From positions 1 to 64,000 of the forward strand of contig CAJUPP010000003.1 in NCBI GenBank assembly GCA_910588325.1: 64,000 nt of DNA, in the 5' to 3' direction. Every line of letters begins with the position of its first letter. Positions within the stretch are counted from its first letter, which is position 1. A model generated the notes under the pieces. The model was given only the letters and a program-made list of their open reading frames with translations, was not told the DNA's origin and did not search any database. Of the stretch, positions 52,202-59,662 are shown one piece after another. The position numbers were made by a program, and so were the translations under genes. This DNA comes from an uncultured Hungatella sp. (GTDB taxonomy: Bacteria; Bacillota; Clostridia; Lachnospirales; Lachnospiraceae).

Positions 52202-53430
52202 ACAGGAGACACTGGCAGCAAAACCAGCAGGAACGGAAGGAAAAAATGCGGTTGAGGCAAAAGGCCATGAAAGAAGCTATTCATCTGGAAATCAGCGGAA
52301 TGCAGCAGATTGAGGATGAACAGCTGCAGGAAATTATTGACCGGCACGTTCTGGCGGCGGCAGACAGAGAACATCTTCCATTAAAAGACCGCCTTACTTT
52401 GAGAAATAATCTCTTTAATTCTTTCCGGAAATTGGATATTTTACAGCAGTTAATGGACAACCCTGAGATTACGGAGGTAATGATTAACGGAAAGGATCAC
52501 ATCTTCGTCGAAGAACAGGGGAAGATGCATTCCTGGGACTATGAATTTGAATCGGATGAGCAGCTGGAGGATATGGTTCAACAGGTAGTCAGCCGTGTAA
52601 ACAGGATTGTAAATGTGGCTTCGCCCATTGCAGATGCCCGCTTGGAAGACGGCTCCCGTGTCCATGTGGTCCTGCCGCCAGTCTCTTTAGACGGCCCTAT
52701 TATGACGATTCGTAAATTTCCAAGGACGATTACCATGGACATGCTGGTGGAATTCGGAACCATCAATGAGGAGGCAGCCGTGTTTCTCGGAAAGCTGGTG
52801 CGCTCCGGATACAATATTTTTATCAGCGGAGGAACCAATTCTGGAAAAACCACCTTTCTCAATGCACTGTCTGCATTTATTCCCCAGGAAGAGAGAGTCA
52901 TTACCATTGAAGATTCGGCAGAGCTTCAGATTCAGCATGTGAAAAATTTAGTCCGCTTGGAAACCAGAGCGCCGAATTCCCAGGGAGAAGGGGCCATAGG
53001 AATCGGTGAGCTTATCCGTGCATCTTTGAGGATGAATCCCAGCAGAATTATCGTGGGAGAAGTCCGGGGGAAAGAGGCTTTGGAGCTATTGAACAGCTAT
53101 AATACCGGACATGACGGCGGAATGTCCAGCGGACACGGAAACAGTCCAAAAGACATGCTGGCCCGCTTGGAAACCATGGTCTTGATGGGAGCGGAACTGC
53201 CTCTTTCCGCCATTCGAAGCCAGATTGCTTCGGCGCTGGATATTTTGATTCATGTGGGAAGAAAAAGGGACAAAAGCAGAAAAGTATTTTGGATTGAGGA
53301 GGTGGAAAGTTATACGGATGGGCAGATTCGACTTCACACATTATATCAGCTGGAAGAAGACGGACTTAAGAAAAAAGGAGAACTTAAAAATCGGTGGAAG
53401 CTCCAGGCAGCGGGAGAAGAAGACGGATAA
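52198..53430 (+). CDS. tadA: Tad pilus assembly ATPase TadA/CpaF
   Basis: A 410-residue secretion ATPase. The N-terminal helical domain includes an NPEITEVMINGKDHIFVE segment. The Walker A is GGTNSGKTTFLNAL at about residue 212. VITIEDSAELQI (Asp box), RMNPSRIIVGEVRG (Walker B) and the His box SSGHGNS follow. It forms a hexamer at the inner membrane and powers pilus extension, and in Tad systems retraction. I use the ATG at 52198 overlapping the TadZ stop; a GTG at 52192 also has reasonable spacing to AAGGAG. Confidence 0.95.
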   Translation: MNRRHWQQNQQERKEKMRLRQKAMKEAIHLEISGMQQIEDEQLQEIIDRHVLAAADREHLPLKDRLTLRNNLFNSFRKLDILQQLMDNPEITEVMINGKDHIFVEEQGKMHSWDYEFESDEQLEDMVQQVVSRVNRIVNVASPIADARLEDGSRVHVVLPPVSLDGPIMTIRKFPRTITMDMLVEFGTINEEAAVFLGKLVRSGYNIFISGGTNSGKTTFLNALSAFIPQEERVITIEDSAELQIQHVKNLVRLETRAPNSQGEGAIGIGELIRASLRMNPSRIIVGEVRGKEALELLNSYNTGHDGGMSSGHGNSPKDMLARLETMVLMGAELPLSAIRSQIASALDILIHVGRKRDKSRKVFWIEEVESYTDGQIRLHTLYQLEEDGLKKKGELKNRWKLQAAGEEDG

Positions 53431-53434
53431 TGAG

Positions 53435-54178
53435 TTGATTATCTATGAGAACTATCATCTGAATGCCGGGCAATGGCTTTTTTCCATAGGAGCAGGCGTT
53501 GGAGCGGCAGGAATCATAGCTTATACCTGTTACCGTAGTGTGACGGCTTTTTTCCTGTTTCTGATTCCTGTCGGCTTTTTTCCCAGATATTTTTGCAGAT
53601 ACTGGAAGAGAAAAAGGATTATGGAACTGGAGGTTCAGTTCAAAGAGGCGATTCAGATGTTGTCTGCTTCCTTAAGTGCCGGATATTCCGTAGAAAATGC
53701 CATTGTTTCATGTCTTAAAGAACTGAAACTTATGTATGGGCCCAATGGCCTGATAACCATGGAGCTTGCCTATATGGTCCGGCAGATGGGAATGAACCGT
53801 CCCATTGAAGCCCTGATGAGTGAGTTTGCGGCCCGAAGCGGCCTGGAAGAGGTGGAAAACTTCGCTCGAATTTTTGGGATTGCCAAACGCAGCGGCGGGC
53901 GTCTGGTTCCCATTATCAGCCATACGGTACAGGTTATGAACGATCGCTTTCAGGTAAAGGAAGAACTGCGTACACTAACCGCCTCCAGGAAATTTGAACA
54001 GAAAATCATGAGTCTTATGCCTTTTCTTATTATTCTTTATATCGATGGCACTTCGCCGGGATTTTTCATGGTAATGTATACCACTTTGATGGGAAGATTG
54101 ATTATGACAGGATGTCTGGGAGTATATGTACTGTCCTGCTGGTTGTCAGAGAGAATTTTGGATATTCAGGTAGGGTAG
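53435..54178 (+). CDS. tadB: Tad platform protein TadB (type II secretion F family)
   Basis: About 247 residues with an N-terminal pair of membrane helices (LFSIGAGVGAAGIIAYTCY), a cytoplasmic F domain (QFKEAIQMLSASLSAGYSVENAI, RSGGRLVPIISHTV), and C-terminal helices (MSLMPFLIILYIDG). It is one half of the inner-membrane platform. The frame is open back to 53252 inside tadA, and ATG 53318 is possible. I place the start at the TTG at 53435, just after the tadA stop, because the N-terminus then matches usual TadB proteins. The start is uncertain. Confidence 0.85.
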   Translation: MIIYENYHLNAGQWLFSIGAGVGAAGIIAYTCYRSVTAFFLFLIPVGFFPRYFCRYWKRKRIMELEVQFKEAIQMLSASLSAGYSVENAIVSCLKELKLMYGPNGLITMELAYMVRQMGMNRPIEALMSEFAARSGLEEVENFARIFGIAKRSGGRLVPIISHTVQVMNDRFQVKEELRTLTASRKFEQKIMSLMPFLIILYIDGTSPGFFMVMYTTLMGRLIMTGCLGVYVLSCWLSERILDIQVG

Positions 54179-54188
54179 AAAGGAGTGG

Positions 54189-55457
54189 ATGAAATTTAGC
54201 GAGAAGGAGGGAATGGTTGGAATACGAAAGAGTCATAAGATTTTGCAGCAATGGAAGAAACAGATTGCTTGTATAATAGCAGGATTTCTGATGTATGGGC
54301 TGGCAGTGATGGCCGGGGAATCAGGCGGCAGTCTATCCGGAGGATATTTGGAGAGAGGAGATTATGGTGATGACCCGATTGTATATGATTTTGTAGTGGA
54401 GGGACTAGGAGAGGAGCCTCTGGACTGCCAGGTAGAGATTCACCCTGTGCAATATGGAGAGGATGAAGTGGAACAGGTTTTTGACCAGGTTATCAGGCGG
54501 CTTCCAGATAGGATAAAGGGAGAAAATGAGTCTATGTCAGAAGTTAGAACCGACCTGGAGCTGCCATCAGATTTTTTGGAGTATGGAGTGCAGATATTAT
54601 GGAAGAGCGAGAACCCGGATATTTTAGATTCCTTTGGAAGAGTCAGGACTGACGATTGTCCGGAAGAAGGTGTGGCGGTGATATTAAAAGCGAAACTTAC
54701 TCATGGAACTTATGAAAGGGAAACAGCATTTCCAATGCGGATTTATCCCAAAGCCTTTACAGTGGAAGAGAAACTGTCTGACATGTTACAGCAACGGATT
54801 CAGAAGGAAGATTACAAAAATGTTACGAAAAAGGAGGTGATGCTTCCAAAAGAATATGAAGGAAAACAGTTAAATTACAGAGAGAAGCAGGACAAGGATT
54901 ATCATCTTTTTCTGGTGTTGGGCCCTCTGGCAGCATGGCTGTTTTATGTCAGAGAAAAGAAGGAAGAGGATGGGAGGAAAAAGAAGAGAAATCAAAAGCT
55001 TCTGTTGGATTATGCGGATGTAGTATATCAGCTGATGGTGTTTATTGGGGCCGGTTTAACCGTAGGACAGGCCTGGGAACGGATTGTAATGAATTACAAA
55101 GCCAGACGAAAGGAGAACCGGTGCCAGGAGCAGCCTGCCTTTGAGGAAATGGCGGCGGCTCTGGGAGAAATACAATGCGGGCAGTCCGAAGGAAAAGCAA
55201 TCATGGAATTTGGAAAGAGATGCGGACTTCCATCTTATCTGAAATTGACGACTCTCTTAGAGCAGAACCGTCGGACCGGAACAAAGAATTTACAGCAGGT
55301 TCTGGAACAGGAAATGATTGCTGCATGGGAACAACAGAAAAATGTAGCGAGGCGTATGGGGGAAGAGGCAGGAACAAAGTTGTTATTACCACTGTTTTTG
55401 ATGCTCTTTGTAGTCATGGTTCTTGTTATGGTTCCCGCAATGATGGCGATGGGGTGA
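54189..55457 (+). CDS. TadC-like platform protein with N-terminal Ig-like domain
   Basis: A 422-residue protein. After an N-terminal membrane helix it has an extracytoplasmic region of ~190 residues that contains an atrophied bacterial Ig-like domain (VRTDLELPSDF, ILWKSENPDIL, GVAVILKAKLTHG). A second membrane helix (FLVLGPLAAWLFYV) is followed by the C-terminal TadC/GspF domain (YADVVYQLMVFIGAGLTVGQAW, EIQCGQSEGKAIMEFGKRCG) and the closing helix LLPLFLMLFVVMVLVMV. It is expected to pair with TadB in the platform. The added external domain is unusual in the classical TadC family. A stretch of ~230 bases follows before the pilin gene. Confidence 0.82.
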   Translation: MKFSEKEGMVGIRKSHKILQQWKKQIACIIAGFLMYGLAVMAGESGGSLSGGYLERGDYGDDPIVYDFVVEGLGEEPLDCQVEIHPVQYGEDEVEQVFDQVIRRLPDRIKGENESMSEVRTDLELPSDFLEYGVQILWKSENPDILDSFGRVRTDDCPEEGVAVILKAKLTHGTYERETAFPMRIYPKAFTVEEKLSDMLQQRIQKEDYKNVTKKEVMLPKEYEGKQLNYREKQDKDYHLFLVLGPLAAWLFYVREKKEEDGRKKKRNQKLLLDYADVVYQLMVFIGAGLTVGQAWERIVMNYKARRKENRCQEQPAFEEMAAALGEIQCGQSEGKAIMEFGKRCGLPSYLKLTTLLEQNRRTGTKNLQQVLEQEMIAAWEQQKNVARRMGEEAGTKLLLPLFLMLFVVMVLVMVPAMMAMG

Positions 55458-55582
55458 TAAAGTGGTATTAGTATTATAAAAGAAACAGGTGGAGGTGGAG
55501 AAAGGAGTTGGACAGTGCTCGAGGCAGGATGGTGGAAAAATTATAAAATACAAAACAGGAAGTCGAAAGTTAGAAACAGGTA

Positions 55583-55693
55583 ATGAATGAAGAAATAAAT
55601 TCAGAAATAAATTCAGATATAAATTCAGATATAAATTCAGGCGGCGGTTGGGGATGGGGGAGGAAATCTATGAAAGGAGAATATTATGAATAA
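55583..55693 (+). CDS. Tiny ORF with four-fold INS repeat before the pilin gene
   Basis: A 36-codon frame from ATG 55583 that overlaps the pilin start by eight bases. It encodes MNEEINSEINSDINSDINS followed by GGGWGWGRKS. The repeat comes from four 12-base DNA units (55593-55640). There is only a weak AGG before the ATG. It may be a real small peptide or a DNA repeat that happens to stay in frame; no family is recognised. Confidence 0.3.
   Translation: MNEEINSEINSDINSDINSGGGWGWGRKSMKGEYYE
55593..55640 (+). repeat. Four tandem 12-bp units upstream of flp
   Basis: Two units of AAATAAATTCAG (55593-55616) followed by two units of ATATAAATTCAG (55617-55640). The array lies 46 bases before the pilin start, so copy-number change could alter its expression or the tiny ORF. 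Confidence 0.85.
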
Positions 55694-55883
55694 GCTATGC
55701 AAAGAGAAACTGCGTACAGAGTGGGCTGCATTCTGCAAAAATGAAGATGGCCTTGGAGTTATTGAAGTGGTTCTGATTCTAGTCGTAATCATCGGCCTGG
55801 TTATCATCTTTAAAAAGCAGATAACCACATTACTGGAATCTATTTTTAAGGAGATAGAAAAGCAGTCCAAAGAGGTGTATTAA
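55686..55883 (+). CDS. flp: Flp-type IVb pilin
   Basis: A 65-residue prepilin. A ~21-residue charged leader ends in NEDG, followed by LGVIEVVLILVVIIGLVII. This gives the Flp pattern G/xxxxE, with glutamate at mature position 5 and a single hydrophobic helix. The C-terminus is short and charged. It would be cut by one of the two A24 peptidases and polymerised by TadA/TadB/TadC. AAAGGAG lies six bases before the ATG. Confidence 0.87.
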   Translation: MNKLCKEKLRTEWAAFCKNEDGLGVIEVVLILVVIIGLVIIFKKQITTLLESIFKEIEKQSKEVY

Positions 55884-57782
55884 GTGAAAAAGCAAGGGGA
55901 GATTACCGTGTTCTTAAGTCTTAGTCTTCTGTGTGTATTTGCCTTGCTCTGTGTTATGGTGGAAGGAGCCAGAACCGCTGGCTCCAGATACTATTTTCAG
56001 ATAGCCGTCAACGGTTCTCTGGATACACTGTTCAGTCAGTATCACAGGGAACTGTGGAAAGAATATCGGATTTTGGGTCTGCAATATGAGTCGGAGCCGG
56101 ATATCATGCAGCGCCTGGAGGCCTGTGTGGAGAAGTATTTGTCCGTAGAAAACTGGTACCCTATGGGACTGGAATGTGTAGACACAGAGGGATGCATAAA
56201 TCTAACAGACCAGGGAGGAGATTTCTTTATCCAGGAAGTACTGGATTACATGAAATATGGAATCTGGGATCAGTTAGAGATAGCGCCAGAAGCAGGGGAA
56301 CAGTTTTTAAAGGATATAAAAGAGGCATCTGCGGCAGGAGATATGACACAGGTTTATGACGGACAGGAAAAGGAAGTTCAGAGGCTGGAGGATTCTGTGG
56401 AACAGATTTTAAACTGCGTGCAGAAACAGGAAATGTATGCAGAAAATATCCGTCAGGCTTTGTCAGAGGATGATTCAGGGCAGTTTTACAAAGAAGCAAA
56501 AAAATTCCGAAAAGAAGCCAGAAAAATGGAGAATCTTTTAGAAAAATATGAAAAAAGAGCAGGACAGTTAAAGCAGGCGTTATCCCAGGGAAAACATCAG
56601 ATGACAGATTTGCAGGGAGAATTCCAGGAAAACAGGGGACAGATGTTTGAGGAGCAGATGAATCCATATGCTGCTTACGTGGAGGAGGACGGCAGGCGCT
56701 GTCAGGAACTGCTACATCAACAGGAAATAAGTATGCGGAATCTGGAACTTTTGGAGGAAACCGAGGAGTTAGTGGAACGGTTGGAAGCAGCGAGAGAGTA
56801 TGGGGACGAAGAAGATGAGTTTTCTCTGGGAGCTGCGGTATATCTCTGGGACAATTTTCAGACCGCGGAACAGAAACTGAAGGTTGGGAAAGGAGATAAG
56901 GAGAAACAGGGATTTTTAGATCAGATCCGCAGTCTGGCAGAGGGAGGACTTTTGCAGATGGTCCTTCCAGAAGGGATGGAGATATCAAAAGGGAGCATAA
57001 AGACCAAAACTCTGCCATCCCGCTTTTCCAATGAAAAAGGAGAAGACAAAAGAAACCTGCCGGAGCAGGTTTTGATAAATGAGTACTGCGGAAAATATTT
57101 TCTCCATGCATTGAGTACGGAAAAAAGAGAAATGCAGTACGAAACAGAGTATCTTCTTCACGGAAATGGGACGGATCGGGAGAACCTGGAACAGACGATA
57201 ACAAAGCTCTTTCTTATAAGGCAAGGATTGAATATGATTTATCTGCTGTCTGATTCCGGAAAGAGAGAGGAGGCCAGAGCCCTTGCCGCAGTTATTACAG
57301 GGGTTACGGGGCTGGCGCCGCTTGTGGAAATCATGGCCTGTTTTATTCTTGTGGTATGGGCTATGGGAGAATCCATCATGGACGTTCGCGGACTTTTATC
57401 CGGAGAAAAGGTTCCTCTGTGGAAAGGACGGGGGGACTGGAGTTTAAGCCTTGACGGCCTGCTGGCTATGGGCAAAGAACAATGCTGTCCTGATAACCAG
57501 GAAAGAAATCAGGAAGGCAGGGGATTTACATACGAGACGTATTTAAAACTGCTGCTTTTAATGGAAGATGCCGGTGAGAAGCAGATGCGTATGCTGGATA
57601 TGATTCAGATAAATATTCAGCGGGAAGAACCTGGTTTTTGTCTGAATCGCTGTGCTTATAAACTGAATATTCGAGGGAAAGCCCATGGGAAACATGTGTT
57701 TTTTGCGATTCCCATTGTGGAAAATTTTGTCCGTGGGGAGCACGGATATCCCTTAGAAGCCGCAGCGGAAAAAGCATATTGA
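55884..57782 (+). CDS. DUF5702 protein of the tad cluster
   Basis: A 632-residue protein with a single N-terminal membrane segment preceded by KKQGEITVFLSLSL, a prepilin-like start (TVFLSLSLLCVFALLCVMVE), and a large exported domain with extensive helical, Glu/Lys/Gln-rich segments in residues ~140-310 that may form coiled coils. A hydrophobic stretch near residue 475 (MACFILVVWAMGESIMD) follows. This matches DUF5702 proteins found in Firmicutes tad loci; the function is unknown, probably a minor pseudopilin or pilus-associated scaffold. The GTG start directly follows the pilin stop. Confidence 0.8.
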   Translation: MKKQGEITVFLSLSLLCVFALLCVMVEGARTAGSRYYFQIAVNGSLDTLFSQYHRELWKEYRILGLQYESEPDIMQRLEACVEKYLSVENWYPMGLECVDTEGCINLTDQGGDFFIQEVLDYMKYGIWDQLEIAPEAGEQFLKDIKEASAAGDMTQVYDGQEKEVQRLEDSVEQILNCVQKQEMYAENIRQALSEDDSGQFYKEAKKFRKEARKMENLLEKYEKRAGQLKQALSQGKHQMTDLQGEFQENRGQMFEEQMNPYAAYVEEDGRRCQELLHQQEISMRNLELLEETEELVERLEAAREYGDEEDEFSLGAAVYLWDNFQTAEQKLKVGKGDKEKQGFLDQIRSLAEGGLLQMVLPEGMEISKGSIKTKTLPSRFSNEKGEDKRNLPEQVLINEYCGKYFLHALSTEKREMQYETEYLLHGNGTDRENLEQTITKLFLIRQGLNMIYLLSDSGKREEARALAAVITGVTGLAPLVEIMACFILVVWAMGESIMDVRGLLSGEKVPLWKGRGDWSLSLDGLLAMGKEQCCPDNQERNQEGRGFTYETYLKLLLLMEDAGEKQMRMLDMIQINIQREEPGFCLNRCAYKLNIRGKAHGKHVFFAIPIVENFVRGEHGYPLEAAAEKAY

Positions 57783-57797
57783 AGGAGGTGGAAAAGG

Positions 57798-58736
57798 ATG
57801 CCCTTTTTCTGCGGGAAGGGAAATAAATGGAATTGTTTTATGAAAATCTTAAATCAGGTCATAATGAAAAGTCATATTCTGATGAATCCAAATAAAAAAC
57901 AAAAAGACGTAACTCTCCAAGTACGAATCCCCCGAACAGGGCTTCTCGGAACCAGAAAAAGGGTGTCCTTTTCCGCCTCTGCAAGCATGACCGCAGAAGC
58001 GGCACTTGTTCTTCCGCTATTTCTGTTTGCAGGTGTTATCTTGATGATGCCCTTTCGAATCCTGGATGTAGAACGGCAGGTTCAGTCACATGTGGAGGCA
58101 GTGGGAGAAGATATCAGCCAGGCAGCCTATTTTTCTATGGAACCTGCAGAGGGAAAAGAAGTGCTGACAAAGGCAGCAGCATATGGATACGCGGAGGCAG
58201 CAGTCAGAATAAAGCTGAAGGATCTTCCGGTAGAACGGATATCTCTGTCATCGTCAGAACTTCTGGATGACGGAGAGACTGTGAATCTGGTGGTAAGCTA
58301 TGAAGTAAAGCTTCCTTTTTCCGTTTTTGGGCTGGGACATGTGAAGAGAAAAAGTTGCTGTTACCGACGCGCATGGATTGGAAAGCCTGGAAGCAGCAAA
58401 AGCGGGGAGGCTGAGGAAGAAGAGGATGACGATATCGTCTATATTGGAAAAAACAGTACCCGGTATCATGAAAGCAGGAGATGCCATTACCTTTCCAATG
58501 ATTTACGTGCGGTATTGCTGGCAAAAATCGAAAATTACAGGAATCAGGGAGGCAGCAGATATACACCATGCAGCAGGTGCAAAGGACAGGCCGGAGAAAA
58601 TGTCTATATCATGCCGTCGGGAAAACATTACCACAGCAGCAGTTCCTGTACGGCGATTCAGGCCTATGTAACAGCAATTCCGAAATCACAGGCAGAACAC
58701 TTAGGCCCCTGTTCTTATTGTTCAGGAGGAAAATAG
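57798..58736 (+). CDS. TadE-like pseudopilin with duplicated Cys/His C-terminal module
   Basis: A 312-residue protein. A long basic leader ends at SASMTAEAALVLPLFLFAGV, a TadE-like prepilin site with glutamate at mature position 5 and one hydrophobic helix. After an extracellular region and an acidic hinge (EEEEDDD) the C-terminal ~100 residues hold two copies of a module: VYIGKNSTRYHESRRCHYL...PCSRC and VYIMPSGKHYHSSSSCTAI...PCSYC. The two sets of C/H could each bind a zinc ion. AGGAGG precedes the ATG. It is probably a minor, surface-exposed pilus subunit. The module has no certain function that I know. Confidence 0.78.
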   Translation: MPFFCGKGNKWNCFMKILNQVIMKSHILMNPNKKQKDVTLQVRIPRTGLLGTRKRVSFSASASMTAEAALVLPLFLFAGVILMMPFRILDVERQVQSHVEAVGEDISQAAYFSMEPAEGKEVLTKAAAYGYAEAAVRIKLKDLPVERISLSSSELLDDGETVNLVVSYEVKLPFSVFGLGHVKRKSCCYRRAWIGKPGSSKSGEAEEEEDDDIVYIGKNSTRYHESRRCHYLSNDLRAVLLAKIENYRNQGGSRYTPCSRCKGQAGENVYIMPSGKHYHSSSSCTAIQAYVTAIPKSQAEHLGPCSYCSGGK

Positions 58737-58737
58737 A

Positions 58738-59175
58738 TTGAATGAAACTTTTATAAAATTCAGCTGGCTGTTGTGTTTGACAATAGCGGCTTTAGAGGAT
58801 TTAAAAACCAGGCAGATATCATTAATAATGCTTTTGGTCGGGACGATTCCTGGGAGTTGGAATCTGTGCAGACATAGTTCTGATATATCAGCACATTTAT
58901 TGGCAGCCCTGACGGGTATATTTATGCTGATACTTTCCAAGATTACGGAGGGAGCGCTAGGAGAAGGCGATGGATTATTTTTTCTGTTCAGTGCCCTGTA
59001 TTGGGATGCCGGGAAGGTCATGCTGCTATTCCTAGGAGGTCTGGTAATCGGATGTATTTGGGGAACAGGACTTTTTATGCATGGAAGATGGAAGGGAAAT
59101 CCAAAACAACTTAATGCTTCCATTCCCTTTTTGACCTGTGTCTGGCCTGTTGGAGTCTGGATGGTGTTTCAATGA
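58738..59175 (+). CDS. Second A24 prepilin peptidase-like protein
   Basis: A 145-residue membrane protein with the A24 motifs in a compact form: LEDLKTRQIS (first aspartate near residue 21) and GALGEGDGLFF (GxGD, near residue 82). It begins with a TTG at 58738, eight bases after AGGAGG. It overlaps the next gene by four bases. It is distinct from the first peptidase of the operon and shorter. It may process a different substrate, such as the TadE-like proteins. Confidence 0.78.
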   Translation: MNETFIKFSWLLCLTIAALEDLKTRQISLIMLLVGTIPGSWNLCRHSSDISAHLLAALTGIFMLILSKITEGALGEGDGLFFLFSALYWDAGKVMLLFLGGLVIGCIWGTGLFMHGRWKGNPKQLNASIPFLTCVWPVGVWMVFQ

Positions 59176-59531
59176 AAAAATATTTGCGTAAACGGAAACT
59201 TTCTGCCAGCTATACGGTTGAGGCAACGTATATTATGACTATCACATTGCTGGTGCTGTCCGTTTTAATTAGAAGCGGCTATATAAGATACAAAGAGGAA
59301 ACCGGTATTATGAGACTTCACCAAATAGTAGAACAGATCCGGGGACAGGAAGAAAAAGAGGGGAGAAGCCTGAATATAGGGGAGTATAAAGTAGAAATAG
59401 TGTCATCAAAGGATCAGATAGCGGGAAACCTTACAGGTTTGGGATGGCAGAAAAATATTCAGGTAAAACTTCATGAACCGGAAACTATGATGCGTATGAT
59501 GACGATTTTTCAATCAGAGGATAGAAAGTAA
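59172..59531 (+). CDS. Small TadE-like pseudopilin
   Basis: A 119-residue protein with a basic leader and the prepilin-like junction LSASYTVEATYIMTITLLVL (glutamate at mature position 5). A charged, mostly helical and strand C-terminal region follows. It is likely a minor pilin of the tad apparatus. Its TAA stop lies within the AGTAAACCT end of an inverted intergenic repeat, so the repeat provides the stop codon. Confidence 0.7.
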   Translation: MKKYLRKRKLSASYTVEATYIMTITLLVLSVLIRSGYIRYKEETGIMRLHQIVEQIRGQEEKEGRSLNIGEYKVEIVSSKDQIAGNLTGLGWQKNIQVKLHEPETMMRMMTIFQSEDRK

Positions 59532-59625
59532 ACCTTCATGCGCCCGGCAGCGGACGCACTATTGCACATAAAAGTCTGGCGGGCGCATTTGGCATACCTG
59601 AATTGACGCCGCTGATTAGGCGTCA
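59527..59625 (-). repeat. Inverted, diverged copy of the 5811-6030 repeat element
   Basis: Read on the minus strand it matches the 110-bp unit near 5.9 kb, including AATTCAGGTATGCCAAATG, GCCCGCCAGACTTT, GCCGGGCGCATG and AGGTTTACT. It differs in the hairpin arms, where GACGCC pairs with GGCGTC at 59606-59624. The covarying arm changes suggest selection for the fold. Confidence 0.8.
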
Positions 59626-59662
59626 AGACTTCTAAAGTAAATGCGAGGACAGGGGGGAAAGT

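Noticed and set aside
55593..55640. Possible CRISPR or iteron array
   Set aside because: Units of 12 bases are contiguous without spacers, and no replication or cas genes are near; treated as a simple tandem repeat.
56227..57204. 325-codon frame on the minus strand
   Set aside because: Shadow of the DUF5702 gene; Ser/Pro/Leu-rich product typical of antisense to Glu/Lys/Gln-rich coding DNA.
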